From contig NZ_CP015601.1 of assembly GCF_001647715.1 (NCBI RefSeq), positions 62,001 to 126,000 of the forward strand: 64,000 nt of DNA, read 5' to 3'. The notes under the pieces are model-generated. The model made no database searches and was not told the origin of the DNA. It saw only the letters and a list, made by a program, of their open reading frames with translations. Made by a program: the position numbers and the translations under genes. Position 1 is the stretch's first letter. The number at the start of each line of letters is the position of its first letter. The DNA is from Pseudomonas antarctica. GTDB lineage: Bacteria; Pseudomonadota; Gammaproteobacteria; Pseudomonadales; Pseudomonadaceae. Below are positions 47,464 through 57,110 of the stretch, one piece after another.

Positions 47464-48678
47464 ATGCTTATCATCGCTTTTCTAGGCGGAATCCTGACCG
47501 TTCTCAGTCCGTGCATCCTTCCGGTCATTCCATTTCTATTTGCGGGTGCCGGGCGTACACGCTGTTCGATCCTGTTGACTCTTGCCGGAATGGCGCTGAC
47601 TTTCGCCCTCATTTCTAGCCTCGCGGTGGTCAGCAGCGAGTGGGTAGTGCAGGCGAACAACAGCGGCCGTCACATATCCCTCGTCGTGATGATGCTTTTT
47701 GCCCTTTCACTTATTTCACCGCGGATCAGCGGCTGGCTGGCCCGCCCCTTTGTGACGCTTGGCAACCATATCGACTCAGACCTACCCAGACTGTCGGTCC
47801 CACTCCGGTCTGTCATGATTGGCGTCGTCACAGGGCTTCTGTGGGCGCCCTGCGCCGGTCCGATCCTAGGCGTCCTCCTTACCGGAGCAATGCTACAAGG
47901 TGCCAATGCAGGGACCAGTCTCTTGCTGCTGGCATACGGGCTGGGCAGTGCACTGTCCCTCGGCACATTGATCTTAGCCGGACGCGGCTTAGTGAATCGG
48001 CTTAAGATGTTGATCCCAGTTACCGGTTGGTTGCGTCGCGGGTCTGGTGTAGTTGTATTGGTTGCGGCAGCGGTCATATCCACCGGCGCCGATAAATATT
48101 TGCTTTCAGGTATTTCTTCCGAAGGTTTAACCAGCCTCGAAAAACTCGTTATGGAAACTGTACCTAAATTTGCTGATTTCCTAATCAGCGGGGGAACGTC
48201 ATTGGATCAAAACCAAGGTTCTATGCCGTCGCTGGTGGGTGCTGTCGAATGGCTCAATTCTCCAACATTGAGCCGCGAGTCCTTGAAAGGCAAAGTGGTG
48301 CTCGTAGAATTTTGGACATTCGACTGCATCAACTGCCAAAATTCCTTACCTTATGTTAAAGCCTGGGCAAAAAAATATGAGCAGGATGGCTTGGTGGTGA
48401 TCGGCGTTCACACTCCGGAATACGGTTTTGAGCGCATCATTGAGAACGTTAAGGCTCAGGTCAAAAAACTTGGGATAACCTATCCAGTGGCAATCGATAA
48501 TAACTACACGATTTGGCGCAACTTCGATAACCAATATTGGCCTGCGCACTACTTTATCGACATCAATGGACAGATACGTCACGTGCATCTCGGAGAAGGT
48601 AGTTATAAAGCTCAGGAGAATGTCATTCAGCAACTGCTGAAAGAAGCAAAATCATCATCCGTTTCTGCGCCAGAATGA
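47464..48678 (+). CDS. DipZ-type CcdA-thioredoxin fusion, disulfide reductase
   Basis: 404 residues. Six hydrophobic segments in 1-215 form a CcdA/DsbD core with Cys in SPCILPVIPF and WAPCAGPILG; residues 255-395 are a TlpA-like thioredoxin domain with EFWTFDCINCQNSLPYV as active site and GVHTPEYGFE. It moves electrons from cytoplasmic thioredoxin to periplasmic partners, for repair of oxidised proteins or cytochrome maturation. The neighbouring regulator and the distant P460/DsbA-like genes suggest a redox-stress setting, but only as inference. Confidence 0.88.
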   Translation: MLIIAFLGGILTVLSPCILPVIPFLFAGAGRTRCSILLTLAGMALTFALISSLAVVSSEWVVQANNSGRHISLVVMMLFALSLISPRISGWLARPFVTLGNHIDSDLPRLSVPLRSVMIGVVTGLLWAPCAGPILGVLLTGAMLQGANAGTSLLLLAYGLGSALSLGTLILAGRGLVNRLKMLIPVTGWLRRGSGVVVLVAAAVISTGADKYLLSGISSEGLTSLEKLVMETVPKFADFLISGGTSLDQNQGSMPSLVGAVEWLNSPTLSRESLKGKVVLVEFWTFDCINCQNSLPYVKAWAKKYEQDGLVVIGVHTPEYGFERIIENVKAQVKKLGITYPVAIDNNYTIWRNFDNQYWPAHYFIDINGQIRHVHLGEGSYKAQENVIQQLLKEAKSSSVSAPE

Positions 48679-48717
48679 ATCACCCGCACCTGAGTTGCTT
48701 GCATAAAGATGATCCCC

Positions 48718-48781
48718 TGAATCGCCCCGCATTCTTTAGACACCTTGCAAGCTCAATGCATAACGCTTTTCAAACACTAAG
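48718..48781 (-). mobile_element. IS3-family right-end fragment
   Basis: Begins TGAATCGCCCC and encodes on the minus strand the last residues of OrfB (EKRYALSLQGV and stop). Diverged copy of the end at 40873; cut at 48782 by the next transposon. Confidence 0.75.
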
Positions 48782-48950
48782 TGTAGCGGCTTGCAATCGA
48801 AAACATCCGTGCTCGCAATCAGCGCAATTTTCAGCTCAGATTAACTGCGATTAACGTAGCCGTATGGCTCAGATTAATTGCGAGCGAGCTTGCATTCAGC
48901 CGAATCGGCTTGCATTCCATCGTCTCCGGCTCACATCAACTGCAACTTAC
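48782..48950 (+). repeat. Left terminal inverted repeat with iterated transposase sites
   Basis: Aligns over about 170 bases with the reverse complement of 54154-54322. Inside, GCTTGCAAT/GCTTGCATT and GCTCAGATTAACTGCGA-like units recur three times each, the multi-site layout of Tn7/Tn5053-type ends. Confidence 0.88.
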
Positions 48951-48995
48951 CAGATTGCGGTCGTAAGCCGGAACCGCTGAAATTACTTTCACCCA
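48951..48995. repeat. Second copy of the 46-base repeat
   Basis: Homologous to 16813-16858, placed just inside the left transposon end and ten bases after the stop of the decayed island gene. Confidence 0.6.
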
Positions 48996-49005
48996 GTCAA
49001 CATGG

Positions 49006-49500
49006 CTTGTCTCGTGCTTGGTCGATGCGGTTCTGCATGACTTCTTCGTGGATGTACGACTTGGCGTTGGGGTCGTCGGCCTCTCGGAGTGCTTCCTAAG
49101 CCTAGCGGGCCATCCGCACATATTCTTCCGACCACAGGGCTTGCTCCATGCGCAGTGACGCCTTACCCAGCAGGTGCAGCAGGCCGAACAGGCGCATGTC
49201 ATTGGTGGCGACGATGTGCTCTCGAAGTCGCTCCTGGATCACCTCGCAGGCCCGATGAGCCTCCGGCGTTGCAGTGCCCTCGTGGTCGGCTGGGAGTTTT
49301 GCTTGCTCGGCGATCTAGGGTCGGCACTGCTCCATGACACCTCAATACCCGGCGTGCCGGTTTCAACCGGGGCAGCGAAGAGCGCCTTGAGCTGCACCGG
49401 GTTCAAATGGCCCGCTACGCAGTGTCGGTGACGTTCGCCAGAAACACCGACACCGCCCCTGCCTTTCTATCCGCCATGGCCATGTTCACCAGATTGAGGA
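49006..49500 (-). pseudogene. Island hypothetical gene, decayed (two amber codons)
   Basis: Minus strand: AVSVFLANVTDTA then stop; later EAHRACEVIQERLREHIVAT, MRLFGLLHLLGKASLRMEQA, and R*A*EALREADDPNAKSYI where both stops are TAG, probably from CAG, ending IDQARDKPC. A conserved helical protein of unknown role in the style of integrative elements, in at least two frames. Confidence 0.55.
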
Positions 49501-49533
49501 CGCGGGCCCTAACACTGCTGTTTGAAGCCTAGG

Positions 49534-50748
49534 CTATAGCTCACGGGGAGGACTATTGGCAAACTTCGGATCCAGCGCCTTCCAGAAATAGCGCATCTCG
49601 CCAGGGTCATTTACAGAGCTCGCCGTTTCATGCCAACCGTTGCGTCGTAATCTGTCTATTTGATCGGTGTTGGTTCGGTAAATGCCGCCCGACTTATAGG
49701 AGTACCCTTCACTCAAGAGCACTTGATCCCGGCTCTCAGTGAGTATTTTCCCGACGTTAAGTTTCTGGTAGTCACGGTGAACCACACTGTTGATCGTCGC
49801 CGTTTTGGGCGTCATTTCGTCATCACGCGTGCAGTCAGCCATGCCGATTACTTTATTGCCATGAAAAACCAGCAAGACTTTATCGTAATATGAAAGGTCC
49901 ACATCACGCGGCCTTAAATCGTCAAATCGTTTGCGAAATGAATCCCGATCATTTTCGTGCAAATCCTTAAGGAATGCTTTGACTTCAGCCTTGTAGGGGT
50001 TATTTGCCCCTTTGGATACGTTCAAGGGCGGCGCGCCTCGATTGACGAAATCAAATCGCGTCTGAAACAACAAAAAGTGTTTTTCAAGTTGGCCTTTTTG
50101 AGTCTGAAGTTGAGTCAATGACCTATCGATTTGCGTGATGTTACGCTGCATCTGATCCCGCTCTGCGGGGCTGCGGGCAAAGCTCAAATTGTTGGCGAGG
50201 CTGGCTCTGTCTTTTGACAACTTACTTGCTTGTTGGTGGAGCGCGCCAAGATCTCTTGCCGTTTGATCTGCACCACTCAGTTGCTCTGCAAGCTTGTGTG
50301 AGTCAATCGCCGGGTTTGCATTGCTCAAATTGAGCAGATGATCCATGAACCATAGTTTGGCCTGAAAAGAAGCATGGGGGCCTGGTGCAACCGGTCCGCC
50401 GGGCTTTACTACCTGATCGGGTGCCAATTGCACTGCGCCTAACGCTAACTCTCCCGTGTGAGCCGTAAGATTAAGCCTGACTTCTCGCTCATGCTGATTA
50501 TCGAGAAACTTCAAAGCGTACACATCAGCGGGGCCGCCACTCACAGGCGTCAGTGACTGTGGTAAACCCAAAAGAGCGTGTTTGATCGAGGCCCCCAGAT
50601 GAGGTGGAGAGATTGAGTCCAGCCAATTACAAGAGGCCTTATTAAGCGGCAATGAGGAACCGCGAATATCCAGGAGATTTGAACTCGCTGGCGCTGAAAC
50701 GTGACCATGATTTGCACGCGCGTAAGGATTGACTTGATAAGGATTCAT
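49534..50748 (-). CDS. HrpL-controlled effector with GNAT-like C-terminal domain
   Basis: 404 residues from ATG 50748, 30 bases after an hrp box. The N-terminus MNPYQVNPYARANHGHVSAP is rich in Asn, Tyr, Pro and Ser with no acidic residue in the first 20, a type III signal. A coiled coil spans about 155-225. The end (about 285-385) has VFHGNKVIGMADC, INSVVHRDYQKLNVGKILTE and a late GWHETAS strand, the layout of a GNAT fold with a degenerate acetyl-CoA loop. No Hop family recognised; the GNAT call is inference. Confidence 0.78.
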   Translation of the reverse strand: MNPYQVNPYARANHGHVSAPASSNLLDIRGSSLPLNKASCNWLDSISPPHLGASIKHALLGLPQSLTPVSGGPADVYALKFLDNQHEREVRLNLTAHTGELALGAVQLAPDQVVKPGGPVAPGPHASFQAKLWFMDHLLNLSNANPAIDSHKLAEQLSGADQTARDLGALHQQASKLSKDRASLANNLSFARSPAERDQMQRNITQIDRSLTQLQTQKGQLEKHFLLFQTRFDFVNRGAPPLNVSKGANNPYKAEVKAFLKDLHENDRDSFRKRFDDLRPRDVDLSYYDKVLLVFHGNKVIGMADCTRDDEMTPKTATINSVVHRDYQKLNVGKILTESRDQVLLSEGYSYKSGGIYRTNTDQIDRLRRNGWHETASSVNDPGEMRYFWKALDPKFANSPPREL

Positions 50749-50777
50749 TCTGACTCACAATTGGCTAACTAATAGTG

Positions 50778-50805
50778 TGAGTGGTATATCGTCATGTGTA
50801 GTTCC
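50778..50805 (-). promoter_or_regulatory. hrp box of the transposon-borne effector
   Basis: Minus strand: GGAACT, 15-base spacer, CCACTCA. One mismatch (last base of the -35 element). Confidence 0.85.
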
Positions 50806-50976
50806 CAATTGAGACGGTAATTTTCACCTTCAGCCGTCCATCAAACGCAGGTTTGCTGGACGCCAGGTTTAGCTGAGGTCGTTCACTTTAGACACCGCAT
50901 TATCTGTATCCAGTAACAGATTCCAATTTTCAATTTCCGACTAGACTGAATTTTCATTGAATACTTGGACGAAACC

Positions 50977-51552
50977 ATGCTGATTGGATATGCCCGCATC
51001 TCAAATGACGACCAACTCTTCGATCTGCAACGCGATGCGTTGGAGAAAGCAGCCTGTGGGCGTGTGTTCGAAGACACCGCAAGCGGAGCCAAAGCTGAGC
51101 GAGTAGGTTTGACTGCCTTGCTGGCCACACTGCGCAAGGGAGACACCGAGGTGATTCGGCGCTTGGTTCGTCTTGGACGCTCGCTGAAGGATTTGATACA
51201 TTTGGTCGAACAGTTGGATGCCATCAATGTCGGCTTACGGAGCTTGCAAGAAAGCATCGACACCGGCTCGACCGGCGGTCGCCTGGTATTTCACCTGTTT
51301 GGTGCCTTGGCCGAGTTTGAGCGCAACCTGATCCGTAAGCGCACCCAAGCAGGGTTGTCAGCCGCAACAGCACGTGGGCGCAAGGGTGGACGCAAGAAAC
51401 GACTCGATTTCGCCAAGCAAGAACTGGCTCTGAGCCTTCAACACGAACGAAAACACACCGTGGCAGAGATCTGTCGCTTGATGGGTATCGGTCGTTCGAC
51501 GCTCTACAACTACCTGACCGAGGCCGAACGCAATGCCCAGCGAGCGGCATAG
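50977..51552 (+). CDS. tniR: Serine resolvase (TniR/TnpR type)
   Basis: 191 residues from ATG 50977; an upstream GTG/TTG-type start at 50965 adds four. Catalytic Ser in GYARISNDDQLFDLQRDAL, then DTASGAKAERVGL, LVRLGRSLKDLI, TGSTGGRLVFHLFGALAEFE and a C-terminal HTH (GIGRSTLYNYL). Intact. Resolves cointegrates of this element; the stretch 50806-50976 before it is the likely res site. Its stop overlaps the transposase start. Confidence 0.93.
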   Translation: MLIGYARISNDDQLFDLQRDALEKAACGRVFEDTASGAKAERVGLTALLATLRKGDTEVIRRLVRLGRSLKDLIHLVEQLDAINVGLRSLQESIDTGSTGGRLVFHLFGALAEFERNLIRKRTQAGLSAATARGRKGGRKKRLDFAKQELALSLQHERKHTVAEICRLMGIGRSTLYNYLTEAERNAQRAA

Positions 51553-53177
51553 CGCTATTCCTTACGACTCGCTGATGCAATTGCGGCAGCGGCTCGACCG
51601 TTTGCCGAAGTAAAGTCCGGGGGCCACCCAGGTGGCGGCTATGGCGGAGTTGTACGGCGTCTCCCCCAGCACCGTGTACCGAGCGCTGAATCTCATCCAT
51701 AAACCCCACGCGGCCCACCGGGCCGATCATGGTAAGCCGCGTGTGTTGCAGCAGGCCGAGCTGGAACGCTATTGCGAGCTGATTGCGGCGCTGAAGCTAA
51801 GCACGACAAATAAGGAGGGCCGGCACCTTTCCACTAATCGCGCCATCGAGTTGCCGGAGGACTACGGCGTGGAGACCGCTCAATGGCTGGTCAAGGCGCC
51901 AAAGGGTGTGCTGAGCCGCCCGACAATTAACCGCTACTTCTCTCTGTGGCGACTGGATAAGCCGCGGCGGTCGCGGCAACCGCCCGCCGTGCGGTTTCAG
52001 GTAGAACACAGCAACGACTGTTGGTAATTCGACCTATCGCCCTCCGACCTCAATCACATCGACAAGCCTGAATGGATCGATCCAGCCAGGGGCAAACTGA
52101 CGCTGATGCAGTTCAGCGTGGTGGATGATCGTAGTGGCGTGGCTTACCAAGAATACCACTGTGTGTACGGTGAGGACGCGGAATCGGCGCTGCGCTTCCT
52201 GTTCAATGCCATGGCCCCGAAGGCTGACCCTGTCTTTCCGTTCCAAGGTCGCCCCAAGATGATCTATCTGGACAACGGCCCGGTGGCAAAGCGCCGCGTC
52301 TTCCAGAACGTCAGGCAGGCGCTGGGTATCGAGTGGCAAACGCATATTCCTGCCGGCAAGGATGGTACGCGCACCACCGCTCGCTCAAAGGGCAAGGTGG
52401 GACGGCCATTTCCCAACGTGAAGGAGGCCCACGAAACGCTGCATGACTTCCATAAGCCGGAAACCGACGCACAGGCTAATGAATGGCCGATACGGTACCT
52501 GGTGCGCACCTATAACGCACAACGCCATCGCAGCGAGCCGCATTCGCGGATCGAGGACTGGCTGGCCAAACTACCCACCGAGGGCCTGCGCGAGATGTGC
52601 ACTTGGGAGCAGTTCTGTCGCTTTGCCCGCGAGCCGCAACGGCCCAAGGTCGGCGTGGATGCCCGCGTTACCGTCGACGGCACAACCTTTGAAGTCGAGC
52701 CGGACATGGCGGGGGGTGTTCGTGGTGTCGCTCTGGGGGGTGTTCGATAACGAACTCTATGCCGAGCTAGAGGGTGAACATCCGGTATCCGGGCCCATTC
52801 CGCTGCATCAATACAGAGCATTCAAGCGCGGCAAGGTCGATGAACGCTCCGAGCATATCCGCTCGCTGGCCGATCAGCTTGGTCTACCCATCGCTGCGTT
52901 GGCCGGTGACGATGTGCGGCTGACGCCACCCGCTATTCTCATAGAGATGCCACGCCAGCCCTTCGATGCCGAAGCGCATGAATGCCACTTTCCCAACGTT
53001 ATTGCCGGCAAGCTGGCCATTACCAATGACCTGGCGCAACCGTCGGGCAAACTCACGGTCGAGGATCAAACGTTCCTCCACCAGGTGCTGAACGAGAAGT
53101 TGATTCGACGGGTTGTCCTGGAGCGCGTCAGGGGCTACTTCCACCACAAGAAAACAGGAGAAGTACATGCGGGTTGA
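51533..53177 (+). pseudogene. tniA: TniA-like (Mu/Tn5053-type) DDE transposase, dead
   Basis: ATG 51533. HTH AAMAELYGVSPSTVYRALN, then an integrase core: FDLSPSDLNHIDKPEW, YLDNGPVAKRRVFQNV and a Mu-type C-terminal domain. TAA at 51611-51613 and TAA at 52025-52027 (after SNDCW) are in frame, and a one-base shift near 52730 moves the rest to another frame (NELYAELEGEHPVSGP...), ending 53177. At least three inactivating changes. Confidence 0.88.
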
Positions 53178-54137
53178 AGTGATGCAGCAATACGGACTGA
53201 CGTTACCGCTGAACCAAGCAGGTTATTTTGAAACCGCCCACCACCAGCAACTGATCAAAGACATCAAGGGTGCGATCTTCGAAGGCCGTCTGATTGCATT
53301 CTGGGATGTCAAAGACAGCGGCAAAACTGTTATGTTGCGACGACTTCAACAGTTGATGGAGGCGGAGAAGAAAATCACCGTCTCCAAATCCTTGGCTATT
53401 GAGAAGCAGAGTATCAAGCTGACCACCTTCATCGCTGCGCTCTACTACGACTTGTCCACCGAAAAGCGGGTGAGAATTCCGACCCAAGGCGAAAAGCGTG
53501 AGCGTGACTTGCGCGAAATGGTGAGGAAGAACAAGCGCCCAGCGGCCCTGTTCGTTGATGAGGCCCATGACCTCAAGGTTACACCTTGACAGGGCTTAAG
53601 CGCTTGATGGAGCTGGTTGAGGACGGCGACGGTCGATTGTCGTTAGTGCTGGCCGGACATCCCATGCTGCGCAACAACCTGCGTCGCCCAACGATGGAGG
53701 AAATCGGCTATCGCACTGACATCTTCACGCTCGACGGCATCGCCGTCAGTCAGCGTGAGTACATTCACTGACTGCTGGAAACCTGCAAGGAGGGCAAGGT
53801 CGAGGCTGAATCGATTCTGACCGAGGAAGCAATCGATCTACTCGCCATCAATCTGCGCACGCCGTTGCAAATTCAGCTGCATCACAGCCTGGCCCTGGAA
53901 GCTGGTTACTTGCCCGGAGAGAAACCGGTTTCAGCGGAGCTGGTGAAATCGGTGCTGTCGCGGCAACTGGATGATCTGGAGCCGACCCTGACGCGCCATG
54001 GCTATCACATCAAGGATCTGGTCGAGCATTTCGACGACAAACCCGCCGAGATCAAGGCGCTGTTCAGCGATGCGCTTGATCCGGTCCGAATCGCTGAATT
54101 GCGTGACAAAATGCTGGCCGCAGGGCTGCCGATTTGA
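53167..54137 (+). pseudogene. tniB: TniB-like AAA ATPase, dead
   Basis: ATG 53167 (MRVEVMQQYGLTLPLNQAGY). The P-loop is degenerate (WDVKDSGKT). Walker B is LFVDEAHDL. A frameshift near 53583 and a TGA at 53769-53771 (REYIH*LLETC, probably from TGG) break the frame; the C-terminal domain LLAINLRTPLQIQLHHSLAL continues to 54137. Would have been the target-selection ATPase. Confidence 0.87.
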
Positions 54138-54153
54138 TTCGGGCGCAAGACCG

Positions 54154-54322
54154 GTCAGTTGCAGTTAATGTGAGCTAGAGATTATGGAATGCAAGCCGAT
54201 ATAGCTAAATGCAAGCTCACTCGCAACTAATCTGCGCCAGACGGCTCTATCAGTCGCAGTTAATCTGAGCCGAAAAATGCGCTGATTGCGAGCACGGTTG
54301 TTTTGGATTGCAAGCCGCTACA
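54154..54322 (-). repeat. Right terminal inverted repeat of the transposon
   Basis: Mirror of 48782-48950, about 85% identical by eye. The outermost 17 bases are identical in both ends. Confidence 0.88.
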
Positions 54323-54342
54323 GCAAGGGGCTCAATCCGCAT

Positions 54343-55500
54343 TTACCCTAGCAGGCACAAAAACTGGACGCGGACTTTAAACCCCTCTTCTCGCCCCGTC
54401 GCCGGCGAAGCCAGGGCCATCGTCGCGTTGACACCCAGCACAATCGTTTTAGCAATCGCCAAGCCCAACCCTGAACCACTGGCTTCGCTATTACCCCGCA
54501 AAAAGCGTTCGGTCAGGCGCTGCAACACCTCCTCCGGCACGGCCGGGCCGCCGTTGATCACCTGCAGCAGCGCCTGGTCTGTGAGGCTGACTTCGACCGG
54601 CTGGTCCACGACACCGCACTTCAACGCATTTTCGATCAGGTTGCGCAGCAGGATGCCAAACGCATCAGGGTCTATCGCTGAGTAAACACTGCGCTGGGTG
54701 GGTAGCCGCAACTCGATTCGCTGCCCACTGCTGCGATTTCACTCGTCCACCCCGTGGGGCAATAACGGGATCAGCTCCTGGGGCGCCTCGGATAACAGCC
54801 CATCACCCTCGGCTTTGGCCAGCTGCATGAGCTTTTCCGAGAGCCGCGCCAGGTCGCGCAATGAGTTTTCGATCTTCGCCGCGCGCACGCGTAAAGGGCC
54901 TTCTGGTGCTTCGTGCCTCAAGCGCTGAATTTGCGCCAACGTCGCGGCCTGCGGCGTGCGCAGTTCATGGGCGCTGTTTGCGGCAAAAGCTGCGCTCGGC
55001 CTCCAGCGTTTTGCGCAAGCGCTCAAGCAAGTGGTTGACCGCGTCGGCCACCGGGTCGATTTCTGCCGGCAGCCCTGCCACGTTGATCGCTTACAAATCC
55101 CCTGCCCCCTGGGTTTCCAGGGCGCGGCGATAAGCCAACACGCTGCGCAAGCTGATGGCACAAATAACCAGGTGCCCAACAGGCTGATAGGGACCAGCGC
55201 CAACAACGGCAACAACGGCAACAACAACGCAAACAAGGCTTCCCGCGCCGCTTCACGACGATGCGCCAGCGGTTGGGCGATTTCGATAAACAGCGTTTTG
55301 CGCAACGCGCTCGCGCCATACAGGCGGTATTTGTCTGTGGTGGTAGACCCTAAAACCGGTTGTTTGTTGAAGATCATCGGGCCGGCGTCATGGGACTGCA
55401 TCAAAATTCGGCCGAGCTCATCGCGTACTACGTACAACAGAAGACAACATTCGTCCACCTTAAACGCATTCACGTTGAAATCGCCATCTTCCAACAAAAA
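54343..55500 (-). pseudogene. Sensor histidine kinase, broken, 5'-truncated
   Basis: FNVNAFKVDECCLLLYVVRD, a membrane segment LFALLLPLLPLLALVPISLL, then after frame changes a HisKA part (FAANSAHELRTPQAATLAQI) and an ATPase part (LLRNLIENALKCG, GSGLGLAIAKTIV). At least three frame disruptions between 54960 and 55140 and a stop near 54738. No regulator gene is beside it. The N-terminus stops near 55500 without a start. Unrelated in sequence to the kinase at 45361. Confidence 0.8.
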
Positions 55501-55669
55501 TAGGCTTTAAAATGTCAAAGATAATGCACTGTCACTCAGCACTATAAAATCTGCATTGAAAAACAAAAATAGGCGAATATAATTCTTTCTAGGTGTGCTC
55601 CTGACTAGAAATTATGAAGGGCAGTTGTGTTTTTTTCAGCGCAAATCTTGACAAGAGTGGGGTGCTAAA

Positions 55670-56650
55670 TTGACAAACCATATTTCCGATCCTTTTGAAA
55701 TAGGTATCCTGCAGTATTCTGGCTCAGCTAAATCGGTTGTTTTAGGCCTTGCAGATATGTTTGATATTGCGAATAATGAATACAAGTCTTTGAAAGCGTC
55801 TTCAAAGCGCTTGCTCAGAGTGAGAATTTTCGAAATAGACTCCAATGCATCCATTGAAAGTATGAGCGCGTATCAAAAAGAAAAAATTTCAGTACTGATC
55901 ATTCCTCCCACTAGAAATGCCTTGCCGGATGATAATCAAATAAGTCATTTATCGAGTTTGATTCGGGGGTTACACGAAAAAGGAGCAACGGTCGTATCTA
56001 TCTGTGGTGGTGCTTATATATTGGCGGCTTCGGGATTAGCATCCGGACGTGAAATCACGACTCATTGGGCTCATCGTGATTTACTTCAACATAAATACCC
56101 CGACATAACCGTGAATACTGAGCAACTACTAATTGACAACGGAGACATAATTACTGCCGGCGGGCTGATGGCCTGGACGGACGTCGGGCTGCTATTGATT
56201 GATCGTTACTTAGGTTCAGAAGTCATGATTTCCACTTCAAGATTCATGATATTAAATACCGCTCAAAGAATCCAGACTACCTATTCAGGCTTCCATCCAA
56301 AACTAACGCATGGCGATGCTGCAGTTCTAAAAACACAGCTTTGGATACATAAGTATGGGGGTCAAGGCATTAACTTATCTGAAATGGCTGAAAAAGCAGA
56401 ATTAAATTTGAGAACTTTCATTCGTCGATTTTCATTTGCGACGGGTTTCAATCCTGGGGAATATTGCCAACGATTTAGAATATCAGCTTCGCGAAACTTT
56501 CTCATCGTTCCTGGCTGCACCATAGAGTATGCTGCATGGAAATGTGGCTATAGTGATGTAAGCGCTTATCGAAAGGTATTCAAGCGTTTCCTTGGCGTAA
56601 CGCCAAGCGAGTATAAAAGTTCGTTTTTAACGAAAAGTAATACCGAATAA
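55670..56650 (+). CDS. GlxA-type AraC-family regulator with DJ-1/PfpI domain
   Basis: 326 residues from TTG 55670; no ATG fits the length. DJ-1/PfpI-like N-terminal domain with the VVSICGGAYILAASGLASG nucleophile region; AraC HTH in 225-320 (LSEMAEKAELNLRTFIRRFS and YAAWKCGYSDVSAYRKVFKR). Members often control amine or choline-derived catabolism; here the inducer is unknown. AT-richer than the hrp genes. Confidence 0.88.
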   Translation: MTNHISDPFEIGILQYSGSAKSVVLGLADMFDIANNEYKSLKASSKRLLRVRIFEIDSNASIESMSAYQKEKISVLIIPPTRNALPDDNQISHLSSLIRGLHEKGATVVSICGGAYILAASGLASGREITTHWAHRDLLQHKYPDITVNTEQLLIDNGDIITAGGLMAWTDVGLLLIDRYLGSEVMISTSRFMILNTAQRIQTTYSGFHPKLTHGDAAVLKTQLWIHKYGGQGINLSEMAEKAELNLRTFIRRFSFATGFNPGEYCQRFRISASRNFLIVPGCTIEYAAWKCGYSDVSAYRKVFKRFLGVTPSEYKSSFLTKSNTE

Positions 56651-57110
56651 TTATTGGTTTGCCGGCACTTTTGGAATGCCTTTAGCGTCAAATAAACACG
56701 GAAAATCTATTTTATAAAGTCCTGTTACCCCAGAGTGTTTTACGTATGCGGCTGTAATAGTTATACCTCGCTATATCCTGCACAAGTCAATTCACTGAGT
56801 TTCGCGACCACAAATATACAATCTGAACGAGCCTCTAGCATCTCATGCTAACAGCCAATCGAACCCCAAGAAAAAAATTTAGAGAAATGCGACATTATTT
56901 AATGCTTCCTTAATCTCCACCACCTTCAAATTCGACCTGTCAATTATTACCCGACCTTTGTCATTATCAACGCTAGTCAGCGGCTTGGTAACGAGCGAAA
57001 TTTGATGGGTGCACGTCGCACTCAGCATTTAAATTTCAACGCTGAAAAATGGCTTCAAGCAGTCATTTGTATCCACTCTAGCGTTGTTGGCAAAAAGAAA
57101 AAGAGGCTCT
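56651..57110. other. Spacer before the dienelactone hydrolase gene
   Basis: 460 bases, no plausible gene. One isolated TTGTATCC at 57066 is close to the TGTATC motif but lacks its partner. Confidence 0.5.

Larger units (their letters stand above)
48782..54322. mobile_element. TniA/TniB/TniR-type transposon carrying a type III effector
   Basis: 5.54 kb bounded by long inverted repeats that start TGTAGCGGCTTGCAAT at both ends. Contents: remnant island gene, hrp-box effector, serine resolvase, Mu/Tn5053-type transposase and AAA ATPase. The transposase and ATPase are dead (stops and frameshifts) while resolvase and effector are intact. No clear target duplication (CTAAG left, GCAAG right), so the insertion is old or rearranged. 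Confidence 0.85.
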
